NCBI RefSeq assembly: GCF_020283565.1
Contig: NC_060061.1
Span: forward strand, 24,279,362-24,343,361
Origin: Trifolium pratense
Lineage: Eukaryota; Streptophyta; Magnoliopsida; Fabales; Fabaceae
Length of the DNA stretch: 64,000 nt
Reading direction: 5' to 3'
A program made the translations under genes and the position numbers. The notes under the pieces were generated by a model. That model was not told the DNA's origin, did no database searches, and saw only the letters and a list, made by a program, of their open reading frames with translations. Of this stretch, positions 10,801 to 20,807 are shown in pieces. Position 1 is the stretch's first letter. Each line of letters starts with the position of its first letter.

Positions 10801-11165
10801 AGTGATTGGCGTTTAATTTGGATGATTGTGAGCGTGAGCTTCGGAACCGTTTATGGTGAAGCATCATATATCCGATCGTTCATCTAGAACTAGCAGTCCT
10901 GAAACGTTTTGATGAATGGTGGTTGTATTAGGGTTTATAACAATACAAGTGTTGTGTTGTTATATAAACAGAACATATTGTTCATTGAAAGTTTTAAGTG
11001 ATTGTCGTGAGCATGGATGATTGTGAGCGTGAGCTTCGGAACCGATAACTGGTGAAGCATCATATATCCAATCGTCTATGGTGAACAAAATCCTGAAACG
11101 TTTTGATGAATGATTACTGTAACAATACAAGGGTTGTGTTGTTATAAAAGCAGAGTACGGCTAGG
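10801..11165 (+). repeat. tandem duplication in copia leader, period about 195 bp
   Basis: The words GATGATTGTGAGCGTGAGCT, GAAGCATCATATATCC, CCTGAAACGTTTTGATGAAT and ACAATACAAG occur twice in the same order, about 195 bp apart (starting 10821 and 11016). The copies differ by substitutions and small indels. Confidence 0.85.
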
Positions 11166-11236
11166 GTTTGTATCTGAAGCATCAAGTGTTGGTGCGATTA
11201 GGATTCATTGATGAAGTGTTCATCGAAATTTAGCTT

Positions 11237-11308
11237 CCGGGGCGGAGCCCCGGAGGCCCCGCAAGGGGCGCTGCCCCTTTGAACCCCGTCCGCTGACCGG
11301 GCAGCGGA
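11237..11308 (+). other. GC-rich multi-hairpin block in copia leader
   Basis: Perfect stems are visible. CCGGGGC/GCCCCGG pairs around GGA (11237-11253). GCCCC/GGGGC encloses a GCAA loop (11256-11269). An alternative GGGGC/GCCCC stem lies at 11265-11277. TCCGCTG/CAGCGGA lies at 11289-11308. The block is far richer in G+C than anything around it. The second and third stems share the same GGGGC strand, so they are mutually exclusive. Confidence 0.7.
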
Positions 11309-12246
11309 ACCCCCGGCTAACTCTGCGTAAGGTGATCAATCATGGTATTTTATTAATTGGACTAATGTAATAATAATAAATTGTGTGTTTATTGTTATTA
11401 AAGTTGCATGATGAATGGTTATGGCCTTAGTTCTTCTTTTCGTCTTATTTGGGATTTAAATACGGCCTGCGTGTCGTGCCTCTCTTATATTTTCTTGATG
11501 TAATTTCTTTTCTCATCTCACTCCCTCGTATGAACACGAGTTTCTTGTAGTGATGTAATATAAGATTAGCAAATAGGACAGGAAGGACAGCATTGAAGAT
11601 CTATCTTGGAGAAGTATAGGTCGTTCTTAGATATAGCAGAGGTTCTCTCATTGGCTTGAGGGAACAATCACGCTAGGGGCCATAACCATATCATTTTATT
11701 ATATTATGTATGTTGATGCATGTTATGTATGGAGTGACATCATTGTATGTAAGTCGTGGTAAGGTGAGATCAATATCGATCAATGTAGGTTTTGCCAACG
11801 CGAAGTGCATTGTCAATATTGATAAGTTGCGGTGAGGTAATTTATTTATCCGATCGCTATTTAATGGGTCTAACTTAACTAAAGAAAATATAATAAGATT
11901 ATATGACTTTAGAAGCAAGTATTGGGTTATTCCATGTGATGGATTAGAATAAGTGTTATTCACCCAATAGAAAGGATATGAGAGTTGTATGAGATACAAT
12001 TGGAAAGGAGTTTCCTACCTAAATAACTAAGTTTTGTGTAATCAGCCCAACGCTGACTTAAAACAAAGTGAAATATGGATCTCATTCTCACTAGAAAATC
12101 TTCCAACGGGATTTTCCGAATCAAATGTCGAGGGTCATTTATTTTTGAGTAAAATAGTGAGAGAGCATGTTTAATTAAAGGCCTAATTAAATGTGTATTA
12201 AAATTGTTCAATACTTATATTTTCACTTTTACAATTGTAGATCACC

Positions 12247-15200
12247 ATGTCAAACACCAATACTTCAAACAACATTTTGCGAAGCATTCTTGACAAAGAG
12301 AAATTGTCTGGGACAAATTTTCTTGATTGGCATCGTAACTTGAGGATAGTCCTCATGCACGAGAAAAAGTTGTATGCTATTGAGGAACCCCAACCTAACC
12401 CTGAGGATGAACCTGCGGCCAATGCTCCTAAGGCACAAAGGGATGCTTATCAGAAGCGTCTTGATGATGCCATGGATGCAAAGTGCCTCATGCTGGCTAC
12501 CATGACCTCTGAGCTTCAGAAGCAACATGAGGACATGAATGCGTTCGATATGATCGAACACTTGAAAACGCTCTATCAAGAGCAAGCCAGGATTGAAAGG
12601 TTTGAGGTTTCCAAAGCCCTGTTTTCAGCCAAGCTATCTGAGGGATCTCTAGTAAGTCCACATGTGCTCAAGATGATTGGGTACGTGGGGAACTTAGAAA
12701 AATTGGGATTTCCACTTGGAAATGAGCTTGCAACTGATTTGATCTTGCAATCGTTGCCGGAGAGCTTTAATCAGTTTGTTCTGAACTTCACTATGTCGGA
12801 CATGGAGAAGACTCTGCCACAACTGCTAGGCATGTTGAGGCAAGCTGAGCAGAACATGAAAACAAAAGGGAAGTCCAACCATGTTCTTATGATTGGCAAT
12901 GGAAACAAAGGGAAGGGCAACAAAGGGAAGGGAGTCAAAGGGAAGGGCAAGGAAGTTGCCAAACCCAAACCTACCCCTAAAGCCTTGAAGCCCACTGGGG
13001 GAGTTGCAAAGGAGGGTAGGTGCTTCCACTGTAACAAGACTGGACATTGGAAGAGGAACTGCCCAAAATACCTGGAAGATAAAAAGAATGGAGTAGAGAG
13101 CTCCAATTCAGCAGGTATCTTTGTTACTGAAATTAATTTATCTACTTCTTCTACATGGGTATTAGATACCGGATGTGGTTCTCACATTTGTACTAATGTG
13201 CAGGGGCTGCAAAGGAGTAGAGGATTGGCTAAAGGTGAAGTCGACCTACGAGTGGGAAATGGAGCAAGAGTTGCCGCATTAGCTGTAGGAGTTTTTAATT
13301 TGACTTTACCTTCTGGTTTAATAATACAGTTAGAGAACTGTTTTTATGTACCTGCCATTAGCAGGAATATTATTTCTGTTTCTTGTTTGGATAAACTTGG
13401 CTTTTCATTTATAATAAAGAACAATTGTTGCTCCATTTATTTAAATGATATATTTTATGCCACAGCACAAATGAGTAATGGATTATATATTCTTGATCTT
13501 GAAATGCCAATATATAACATTGATACAAAAAGGATTAAACCTAATGAGTTGAATCCTACATACCTTTGGCACTGTCGTTTAGGCCATATAAATGAGAAAC
13601 GCATTTCCAAGCTCCATAAAGATGGGCTCTTGGATTCATTTGATTATGAATCTTTTGAAACATGCAGATCTTGCTTATTGGGAAAAATAACAAAGACCCC
13701 ATTCACTGGTAAAGGTGAAAGGGCAAGTGACCTCTTGGCTCTCATACATACTGATGTATGTGGACCATTGAACACACATGCTAGAGGAGGTTTTCAATAC
13801 TTCATCACATTTACTGATGACTACAGTAGATATGGATATGTGTATCTAATGAAGCATAAATCCGAATCCTTTGAAAAGTTCAAAGAATTTAAAAATGAAG
13901 TACAAAACCAACTAGGAAAGAAAATCAAAATCCTTCGATCAGATCGAGGAGGTGAGTATTTAAGCCTAGAGTTTGATGACCATCTAAAAGAGTGTGGGAT
14001 CTTATCCCAACTCACTCCTCCTGGAACACCACAATGGAATGGTGTGTCTGAGAGAAGAAACCGAACCTTGTTGGACATGGTGCGGTCTATGATGAGTCAC
14101 GCTGATCTTCCAAACTCCTTTTGGGGACACGCCCTATTAACAGCAGCTTATACACTTAACCGTGTTCCTTCTAAAACGGTTGAAAAGACACCATATGAGA
14201 TGTGGAGTGGCAAGAAACCACATATGTCTTACTTAAAGATTTGGGGTTGCGAAGTTTATGTAAAACGTCAAATTTCTACTAAACTTGAACCTAAATCTGA
14301 CAAGTGCTTCTTTGTGGGATATCCAAAAGAGACAAAAGGATATCACTTCTACAATCCTTCTGAGGGCAAAGTGTTTGTCGCTCGAACAGGAGTATTCCTA
14401 GAAAAGGACTTTGTTTCCAAAGGAATCAGTGGGAGGAAAGTAGATCTTGAAGAAATTCACGATCCACAAAGTAATGACACACCAATGGAGGAACAAGAGC
14501 AGGATGCACAAGATGTTGTGACAGAGAATCCTGCTCATATAACACAAGAACCACGTAGGTCCAACAGGATACGTCAAGAACCTGAAAGATATGGATATCT
14601 CATATCGGAACAAGGTGATGTATTACTCATGGATCAAGATGAGCCTGTGACTTACCAAGAGGCCATTACTGGCCCTGAATCTGAGAAGTGGCTTGAAGCC
14701 ATGACATCTGAAATGGATTCCATGTACACAAATCAAGTTTGGAACTTGGTGGAAGCTCCTGATGGGATTAAACCCATAGGATGCAAGTGGGTCTTCAAGA
14801 AGAAGACTGACATGGATGGAAAGGTACAGACCTACAAAGCGCGATTGGTTGCTAAAGGTTTCAAACAAATTCATGGGGTAGACTATGATGAAACATTTTC
14901 ACCAGTTGCGATGATCAAATCCATTCGGATCTTACTTGCCATCGCTGCATACTATGATTATGAAATCTGGCAGATGGATGTAAAAACTGCCTTCCTTAAT
15001 GGGAGTCTCCTTGAGGATGTGTATATGACACAACCTGAAGGCTTTTGCATTCCAGAAGAAGCCAAAAAGATATGCAAATTACAGCGATCAATCTACGGAT
15101 TGAAGCAAGCTTCCAGAAGTTGGAATCTTCGTTTTGATGAAACTGTAAAACAGTACGGATTCATTCAAAATGAAGATGAGCCTTGTGTTTACAAGAAGGT

Positions 15201-16221
15201 TAGTGGGAGCATAGTCGCTTTCCTAGTATTATATGTAGATGACATATTACTAATAGGAAACGACATCCCTACCTTGCAACAAATTAAAACTTGGTTAGGG
15301 AATTGCTTTTCTATGAAAGATCTGGGTGAAGCAGCCTATATATTAGGAATAAGAATCTATAGAGATAGATCACAAAAACTGCTTGGCCTGAGCCAGAGTA
15401 CATACATAGATAAAGTGTTAAGACGCTTTAATATGCATGATTCCAAGAAAGGATTCATTCCTATGCAACATGGCCTATGTCTTTCAAAGACACAGTCTCC
15501 TTCATCTAAGGAAGAAAGAGACCGCATGAGTAAGATCCCTTATGCATCGGCTATAGGATCTATCATGTATGCCATGATATGTACTCGACCAGATGTTTCA
15601 TATGCCTTAAGCGCAACAAGCCGTTATCAGTCTGATCCTGGTGAGGCTCATTGGGTGGCTGTCAAGAACATCCTTAAATACTTAAGGAGGACTAAAGACT
15701 CATTTCTAATATATGGAGGCCAAGAAGAGCTAAATGTAATTGGTTACACTGATGCTAGCTTCCAAACAGATAGGGATGACTTTAGGTCGCAATCAGGCTA
15801 TGTGTTTTGCATAAATGGTGGCGCTGTGAGCTGGAAGAGTTCAAAGCAAGATACAGTTGCTGATTCTACAACCGAAGCTGAGTACATCGCTGCATCAAAT
15901 GCAGCAAAGGAAGCTGTTTGGATAAAGAAGTTCATTACTGAACTTGGCATATTCCCTAGTATTGTGGATCCCATTGAATTATTTTGTGACAACAATGGTG
16001 CAATCGCACAAGCTAAGGAACCTAGATCTCACCAAAAGTCCAAACACATACTCAGGCGCTATCATCTTATTCGAGAAATAATTGATAGAGGAGATGTGAA
16101 AATATGCAGAGTACCAACACTTGACAATGCTGCTGATCCACTTACAAAGCCTCTTGCTCAGCCGAAGCATGAGGGCCACACTAGGGGCATAGGTATTAGG
16201 AGTATGCCTGATTGGCTCTAG
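12247..16221 (+). CDS. copia gag-pol polyprotein, intact, 1324 aa
   Basis: A single uninterrupted ORF encodes every protein needed for retrotransposition. The gag region has a Lys/Gly-rich stretch and a CCHC zinc knuckle (CFHCNKTGHWKRNC, residues 259-272). Protease shows WVLDTGCGSH with catalytic D307. The pre-integrase zinc region starts at LWHCRLGH (440-447). Integrase has D503, D566 and E602, a perfect DD35E spacing. Reverse transcriptase has YVDD at 996-999, and RNase H starts near YTDASF with D1169. The ATG at 12247 follows the leader and begins a normal gag N-terminus. The stop codon lies 17 bases before the 3' LTR. No stop, frameshift or missing catalytic residue is seen, so the element may be active if transcribed. 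The clade within copia is not assigned. Confidence 0.95.
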   Translation: MSNTNTSNNILRSILDKEKLSGTNFLDWHRNLRIVLMHEKKLYAIEEPQPNPEDEPAANAPKAQRDAYQKRLDDAMDAKCLMLATMTSELQKQHEDMNAFDMIEHLKTLYQEQARIERFEVSKALFSAKLSEGSLVSPHVLKMIGYVGNLEKLGFPLGNELATDLILQSLPESFNQFVLNFTMSDMEKTLPQLLGMLRQAEQNMKTKGKSNHVLMIGNGNKGKGNKGKGVKGKGKEVAKPKPTPKALKPTGGVAKEGRCFHCNKTGHWKRNCPKYLEDKKNGVESSNSAGIFVTEINLSTSSTWVLDTGCGSHICTNVQGLQRSRGLAKGEVDLRVGNGARVAALAVGVFNLTLPSGLIIQLENCFYVPAISRNIISVSCLDKLGFSFIIKNNCCSIYLNDIFYATAQMSNGLYILDLEMPIYNIDTKRIKPNELNPTYLWHCRLGHINEKRISKLHKDGLLDSFDYESFETCRSCLLGKITKTPFTGKGERASDLLALIHTDVCGPLNTHARGGFQYFITFTDDYSRYGYVYLMKHKSESFEKFKEFKNEVQNQLGKKIKILRSDRGGEYLSLEFDDHLKECGILSQLTPPGTPQWNGVSERRNRTLLDMVRSMMSHADLPNSFWGHALLTAAYTLNRVPSKTVEKTPYEMWSGKKPHMSYLKIWGCEVYVKRQISTKLEPKSDKCFFVGYPKETKGYHFYNPSEGKVFVARTGVFLEKDFVSKGISGRKVDLEEIHDPQSNDTPMEEQEQDAQDVVTENPAHITQEPRRSNRIRQEPERYGYLISEQGDVLLMDQDEPVTYQEAITGPESEKWLEAMTSEMDSMYTNQVWNLVEAPDGIKPIGCKWVFKKKTDMDGKVQTYKARLVAKGFKQIHGVDYDETFSPVAMIKSIRILLAIAAYYDYEIWQMDVKTAFLNGSLLEDVYMTQPEGFCIPEEAKKICKLQRSIYGLKQASRSWNLRFDETVKQYGFIQNEDEPCVYKKVSGSIVAFLVLYVDDILLIGNDIPTLQQIKTWLGNCFSMKDLGEAAYILGIRIYRDRSQKLLGLSQSTYIDKVLRRFNMHDSKKGFIPMQHGLCLSKTQSPSSKEERDRMSKIPYASAIGSIMYAMICTRPDVSYALSATSRYQSDPGEAHWVAVKNILKYLRRTKDSFLIYGGQEELNVIGYTDASFQTDRDDFRSQSGYVFCINGGAVSWKSSKQDTVADSTTEAEYIAASNAAKEAVWIKKFITELGIFPSIVDPIELFCDNNGAIAQAKEPRSHQKSKHILRRYHLIREIIDRGDVKICRVPTLDNAADPLTKPLAQPKHEGHTRGIGIRSMPDWL

Positions 16222-16224
16222 TGC

Positions 16225-16238
16225 TAGTGGGAGATTGA
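16225..16238 (+). other. copia polypurine tract
   Basis: TAGTGGGAGATTGA directly before the 3' LTR start TGGTGTAAG; the purine-rich run would prime plus-strand DNA synthesis. Confidence 0.65.
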
Positions 16239-16659
16239 TGGTGTAAGCCCTAGAGGCCAATTATTTATAATTGCATGATACTTGTATTGGATAATTTACT
16301 TATTAAATAAAGGCTTTTCTTTATTATGTTTATGTGTTAAATAATAATAGAGTCCCTAGAATAGTAAGTTCATTGTATGGAACGTTAAGTATGACTTAAT
16401 CGTGAGATTCCATTAAATATAAGAACACTATTCTTAAACATATCCATAGTCAAGCTTTATTGTGAAATGGGATAACGTTAAAGCATAAAGACTATTATGT
16501 TGGTAGACTGATGATCATATCTCACTGATCATGGATAATGAGTTATCAAGTCTTCACATAGATATAAATGTTAAGGGTAACTTTATATCTGATTGACCCA
16601 CCATGAGAATACTACATAGAGTGTTATGAAATGTCATAAGTTTTCTCATAGTGATAAAA
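16239..16659 (+). repeat. copia 3' LTR, first 421 bp only
   Basis: It is identical to 9286-9706 except for one base. Identity stops after ...CATAGTGATAAAA; the next bases are satellite (ACGACTAC) instead of GGTGTATTCC. The remaining 884 bp of LTR, including its TATA box and R-U5, are missing. Confidence 0.92.
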
Positions 16660-19600
16660 ACGACTACAAAAACTAAAATTGCCCAAAAAACCAAATATCG
16701 ACCCTAAAATAGGCCAAAAACCGTAAAAACTACTAAAAACACTAAAATAGGCCAAAAACCATAAAAACGACTACAAACACTAAAATAGGCCAAAAACCAT
16801 AAAAAACAACTACCAACACTAAAAAAAACTACAAACACTAAAATAGGCCAAAAACACAACAAACACTAAAATTGGCCAAAAACCCAAATATCGACTCTAA
16901 AATAGGCCAAAAACTATAAAAACGACTAAAAACACTAAAATAGGCTAAAGACCATAAAAAAACTACTACAAACACAAAAATAGGCCAAAAACCAAAAAAA
17001 ACGACTACAAACACAAAAATAGGCTAAAAACCATAAAAAAATCGACTACGAACACAAAAATAGGCCAAAAAAATACTACAAACACTAAAATAGGCCAAAA
17101 ACCATAAAAACGACTACAAACATTAAAATTGGCCAAAAACCATAAAAACAACTACAAACATTAAAATTGGCCAAAAACCCAAATATCGACCCTAAAATAG
17201 GCCAAAAACCGTAAAAACACTAAAATAGGCCAAAAACCATAAAATCGACTACAACCACTAAAATTGGCAAAACACCATAAAAACGACTACAAACACTAAT
17301 AATGGCCAAAATCCATAAGAAAACGACAAGAAACACGAAAATAGGCCAAAAACCATAAAAACGACTACAAACACAAAAATAGGCCAAAAACCATAAAAAC
17401 GACTACAAACATTAAAATTGGCCAAAAACCATAAAAACGACTACCAACACAAAAAGAGGCTAAAAACCATAAAAAAATCGACTACGAACACAAAAATAGG
17501 CCAAAAAACTACTACAAACACTAAAATAGGCCAAAAACCATAAAAACGACTAAAAACATTAAAATTGGCCAAAAACCCAAATATCGACCCTAAAATAGGC
17601 CAAAAACCGTAAAAACGACTAAAAACACTAAAATAGGCCAAAAACCATAAAATCGACTACAACCACTAAAATTGGCAAAACACCATAAAAACGACTACAA
17701 ACACTAATAATGGCCAAAATCCATAAGAAAACGACAAGAAACACGAAAATAGGCCAAAAACCATAAAAACGACTAAAAACATTAAAATTGGCCAAAAACC
17801 ATAAAAACGACTACCAACACAAAAATAGGCTAAAAACCATAAAAACTACTACAAACACTAAAATAGGCCAAAAACTATAAAAACGACTACAAACATTAAA
17901 ATTGGCCAAAAACCCAAATATCGACCCTAAAATAGGCCAAAAACCGTAAAAACGACTAAAAACACTAAAATAGGCCAAAGACCATAAAAACGACTACAAA
18001 CACTCAAATTGGCCAAAAACCAATAAAACTACCCTAAAATAGGCCAAAAACAATAAAAACGACTACAAACACTAAAATAGGCCAAAACACAACAAACACT
18101 AAAATTGGCCAAAAACCCAAATATCGACTCTAAAATAGTCCAAAAACTATAAAAACGACTAAAAACACTAAATTAGGCTAAAAACCATAAAAACGACTAC
18201 AAACACTAAAATTGCCCAAAAACCCAAATATCGACCCTAAAATAGGCCAAAAACTGTAAAAACTACTAAAAACACTAAAATAGGCCAAAAACCATAAAAA
18301 CGACTACAACCACTAAAATTGGCAAAACACCATAAAAACGACTACAAACACTAATAATGGCCAAAATCCATAAGAAAACGACAAGAAACACGAAAATAGG
18401 CCAAAAACATTAAAAACGACTACAAACATTAAAATTGGCCAAAAACTTTAAAAACGACTACCAACACAAAATTGGCTAAAAACCATAAACAAATCGACTA
18501 CGAACACAAAAATAGGCCAAAAAACTACTACAAACACTAAAATAGGCCAAAAACCATAAAAACGACTACAAACACAAAAATAGGCTAAAGACCATAAAAA
18601 AAACGACTACAAACACAAAAATAGGCCAAAAACCAAAAAAACTACTATAAACACTAAAATAGGCCAAAAACCATAAAAACACAAACACTAAAATAGGCCA
18701 AAAACCATAAAAACGACTACAAACATTAAAATTGGCCAAAAACCATAAAAACAAACATTAAAATTGGCCAAAAACCCAAATATCGACCCTAAAATAGGCC
18801 AAAAACCGTAAAAACGACTAAAAACACTAAAATAGGCCAAAAACCATAAAATCGACTACAACCACTAAAATTGGCAAAACACAATAAAAACGACTACAAA
18901 CACTAATAATGGCCAAAATCCATAAGAAAACGACAAGAAACACGAAAATAGGCCAAAAACCATAAAAACGACTACGAACACTAAAATAGGCCAAAAACCA
19001 TAAAAACGACTACAAACACTAAAATAGGCAAAAAACCATAAAAACGACTACAAACACTAAAATAGGCCAAAAACACAACAAACACTAAAATTGGCCAAAA
19101 ACCCAAATATCGACTCTAAAATAGGCCAAAAACTATAAAAACGACTAAAAACACAAAAATAGGCTAAAAACCATAAAAACGACTACAAACACTAAAATTG
19201 CCCAAAAACCCAAATATCGACCCTAAAATAGGCCAAAAACCGTAAAAACTACTAAAAACACTAAAATAGGCCAAAAACCATAAAAACGACTACAACCACT
19301 AAAATTGGCAAATCACCATAAAAACGACTACAAACACTAATAATGGCCAAAATCCATAAGAAAACGACAAGAAACACGAAAATAGGCCAAAAACATTAAA
19401 AACGACTACAAACATTAAAATTGGCCAAAAACTATAAAAACGACTACCAACACAAAATTGGCTAAAAACCATAAACAAATCGACTACGAACACAAAAATA
19501 GGCCAAAAACCAAAAAAACTACTACAAACACTAAAATAGGCTAAAAACCATAAAAACGACTACAAACACTAAAATAGGCCAAAAACCATAAAAAAAAAAC

Positions 19601-20807
19601 GACTACCAACACAAAAAGAGGCTAAAAAGCATTAAAAAATCGACTACGAACACAAAAATAGGCCAAAAAACTACTACAAACACTAAAATAGGCCAAAAAC
19701 CATAAAATCGACTACAACCACTAAAATTGGCAAAACACCATAAAAATGACTACAAACACAAAAATAGGCCAAAAACCATAAAAACGACTACAAACACTAA
19801 AATAGGCCAAAAACCATAAAAACGACTACAAACACTAAAATAGGCCAAAAACGACTACAAACACTCAAATAGGCCAAAAACCATAAAAACGACTACCAAC
19901 ACAAAAAGAGGCCAAAAACCATAAAAACAACTACAAACACGAAAATAGGCCAAAAACCATAAAAACGACTACAAACACCAAAATAGGCCAAAAACCATAA
20001 AAACGACTACCAACACAAAAAGAGGCTAAAAACCATAAAAAACGACTACAAACACTAAAATAGGCCAACAACGACTACAAACACTCAAATAGGCCAAAAA
20101 ACATAAAAACGACTACCAACACAAAAAGAGGCCAAAAACCATAAAAACGACTACAAACACGAAAATAGGCCAAAAACCATAAAAACGACTACAAACACCA
20201 AAATAGGCCAAAAACCATAAAAACGACTACCAACACAAAAAGAGGCTAAAAACCATAAAAAATCGACTACGAACACTAAAATAGGCCAAAAACCATAAAA
20301 ACGACTACAAACACAAAAATAGGCCACAAACCATAAAAAACGACTACAAACACTAAAATAGGCCAAAAACCATAAAAACGACTACAAACACCAAAATAGG
20401 CCAAAAACCATAAAAACGACTACCAACACAAAAAGAGGCTAAAAACCATAAAAAAATCGACTACCAACACTAAAATAGGCCAAAAACCATAAAAACGACT
20501 GCAAACACAAAAATAGGCCACAAATCATAAAAAACGACTACAAACACTAAAATAGGCCAAAAACCATAAAAACGACTACAAACACTCAAATAGGCCAAAA
20601 ACCATAAAAACGACTACCAACACAAAGAGAGGCTAAAAACCATAAAAAAATCGACTACAAACACAAAAATAGGCCACAAACCATAAAAAACGACTACAAA
20701 CACTAAAATAGGCCAAAAACCATAAAAACGACTACAAACACTCAAATTGGCCAAAAACCATAAAAACGACTACAAACACTAAAATAGGCCAAAAACCATA
20801 AAAATGA

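Larger units (their letters stand above)
10604..12246 (+). other. copia untranslated leader
   Basis: This is 1.64 kb between the primer site and the gag-pol ATG with no convincing gene. It contains a diverged tandem duplication (10801-10997 and 10998-11165) and a GC-rich block of hairpins (11237-11308). RNA packaging or translation control elements would be expected here, by analogy only. Confidence 0.7.
9286..16659 (+). mobile_element. young intact-coding Ty1/copia element with truncated 3' LTR
   Basis: It has a 1305-bp 5' LTR, a primer binding site, a 1.64-kb leader, a single uninterrupted gag-pol ORF, a polypurine tract and the first 421 bp of the 3' LTR. Domain order (gag, protease, integrase, reverse transcriptase, RNase H) is copia type. 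The two LTR copies differ at one position over the shared part (CGG versus CTG near 9646 and 16599), so the insertion is recent. The 5-bp left flank is AATGT (9281-9285); the matching right flank is absent because satellite DNA begins inside the LTR. Confidence 0.93.
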
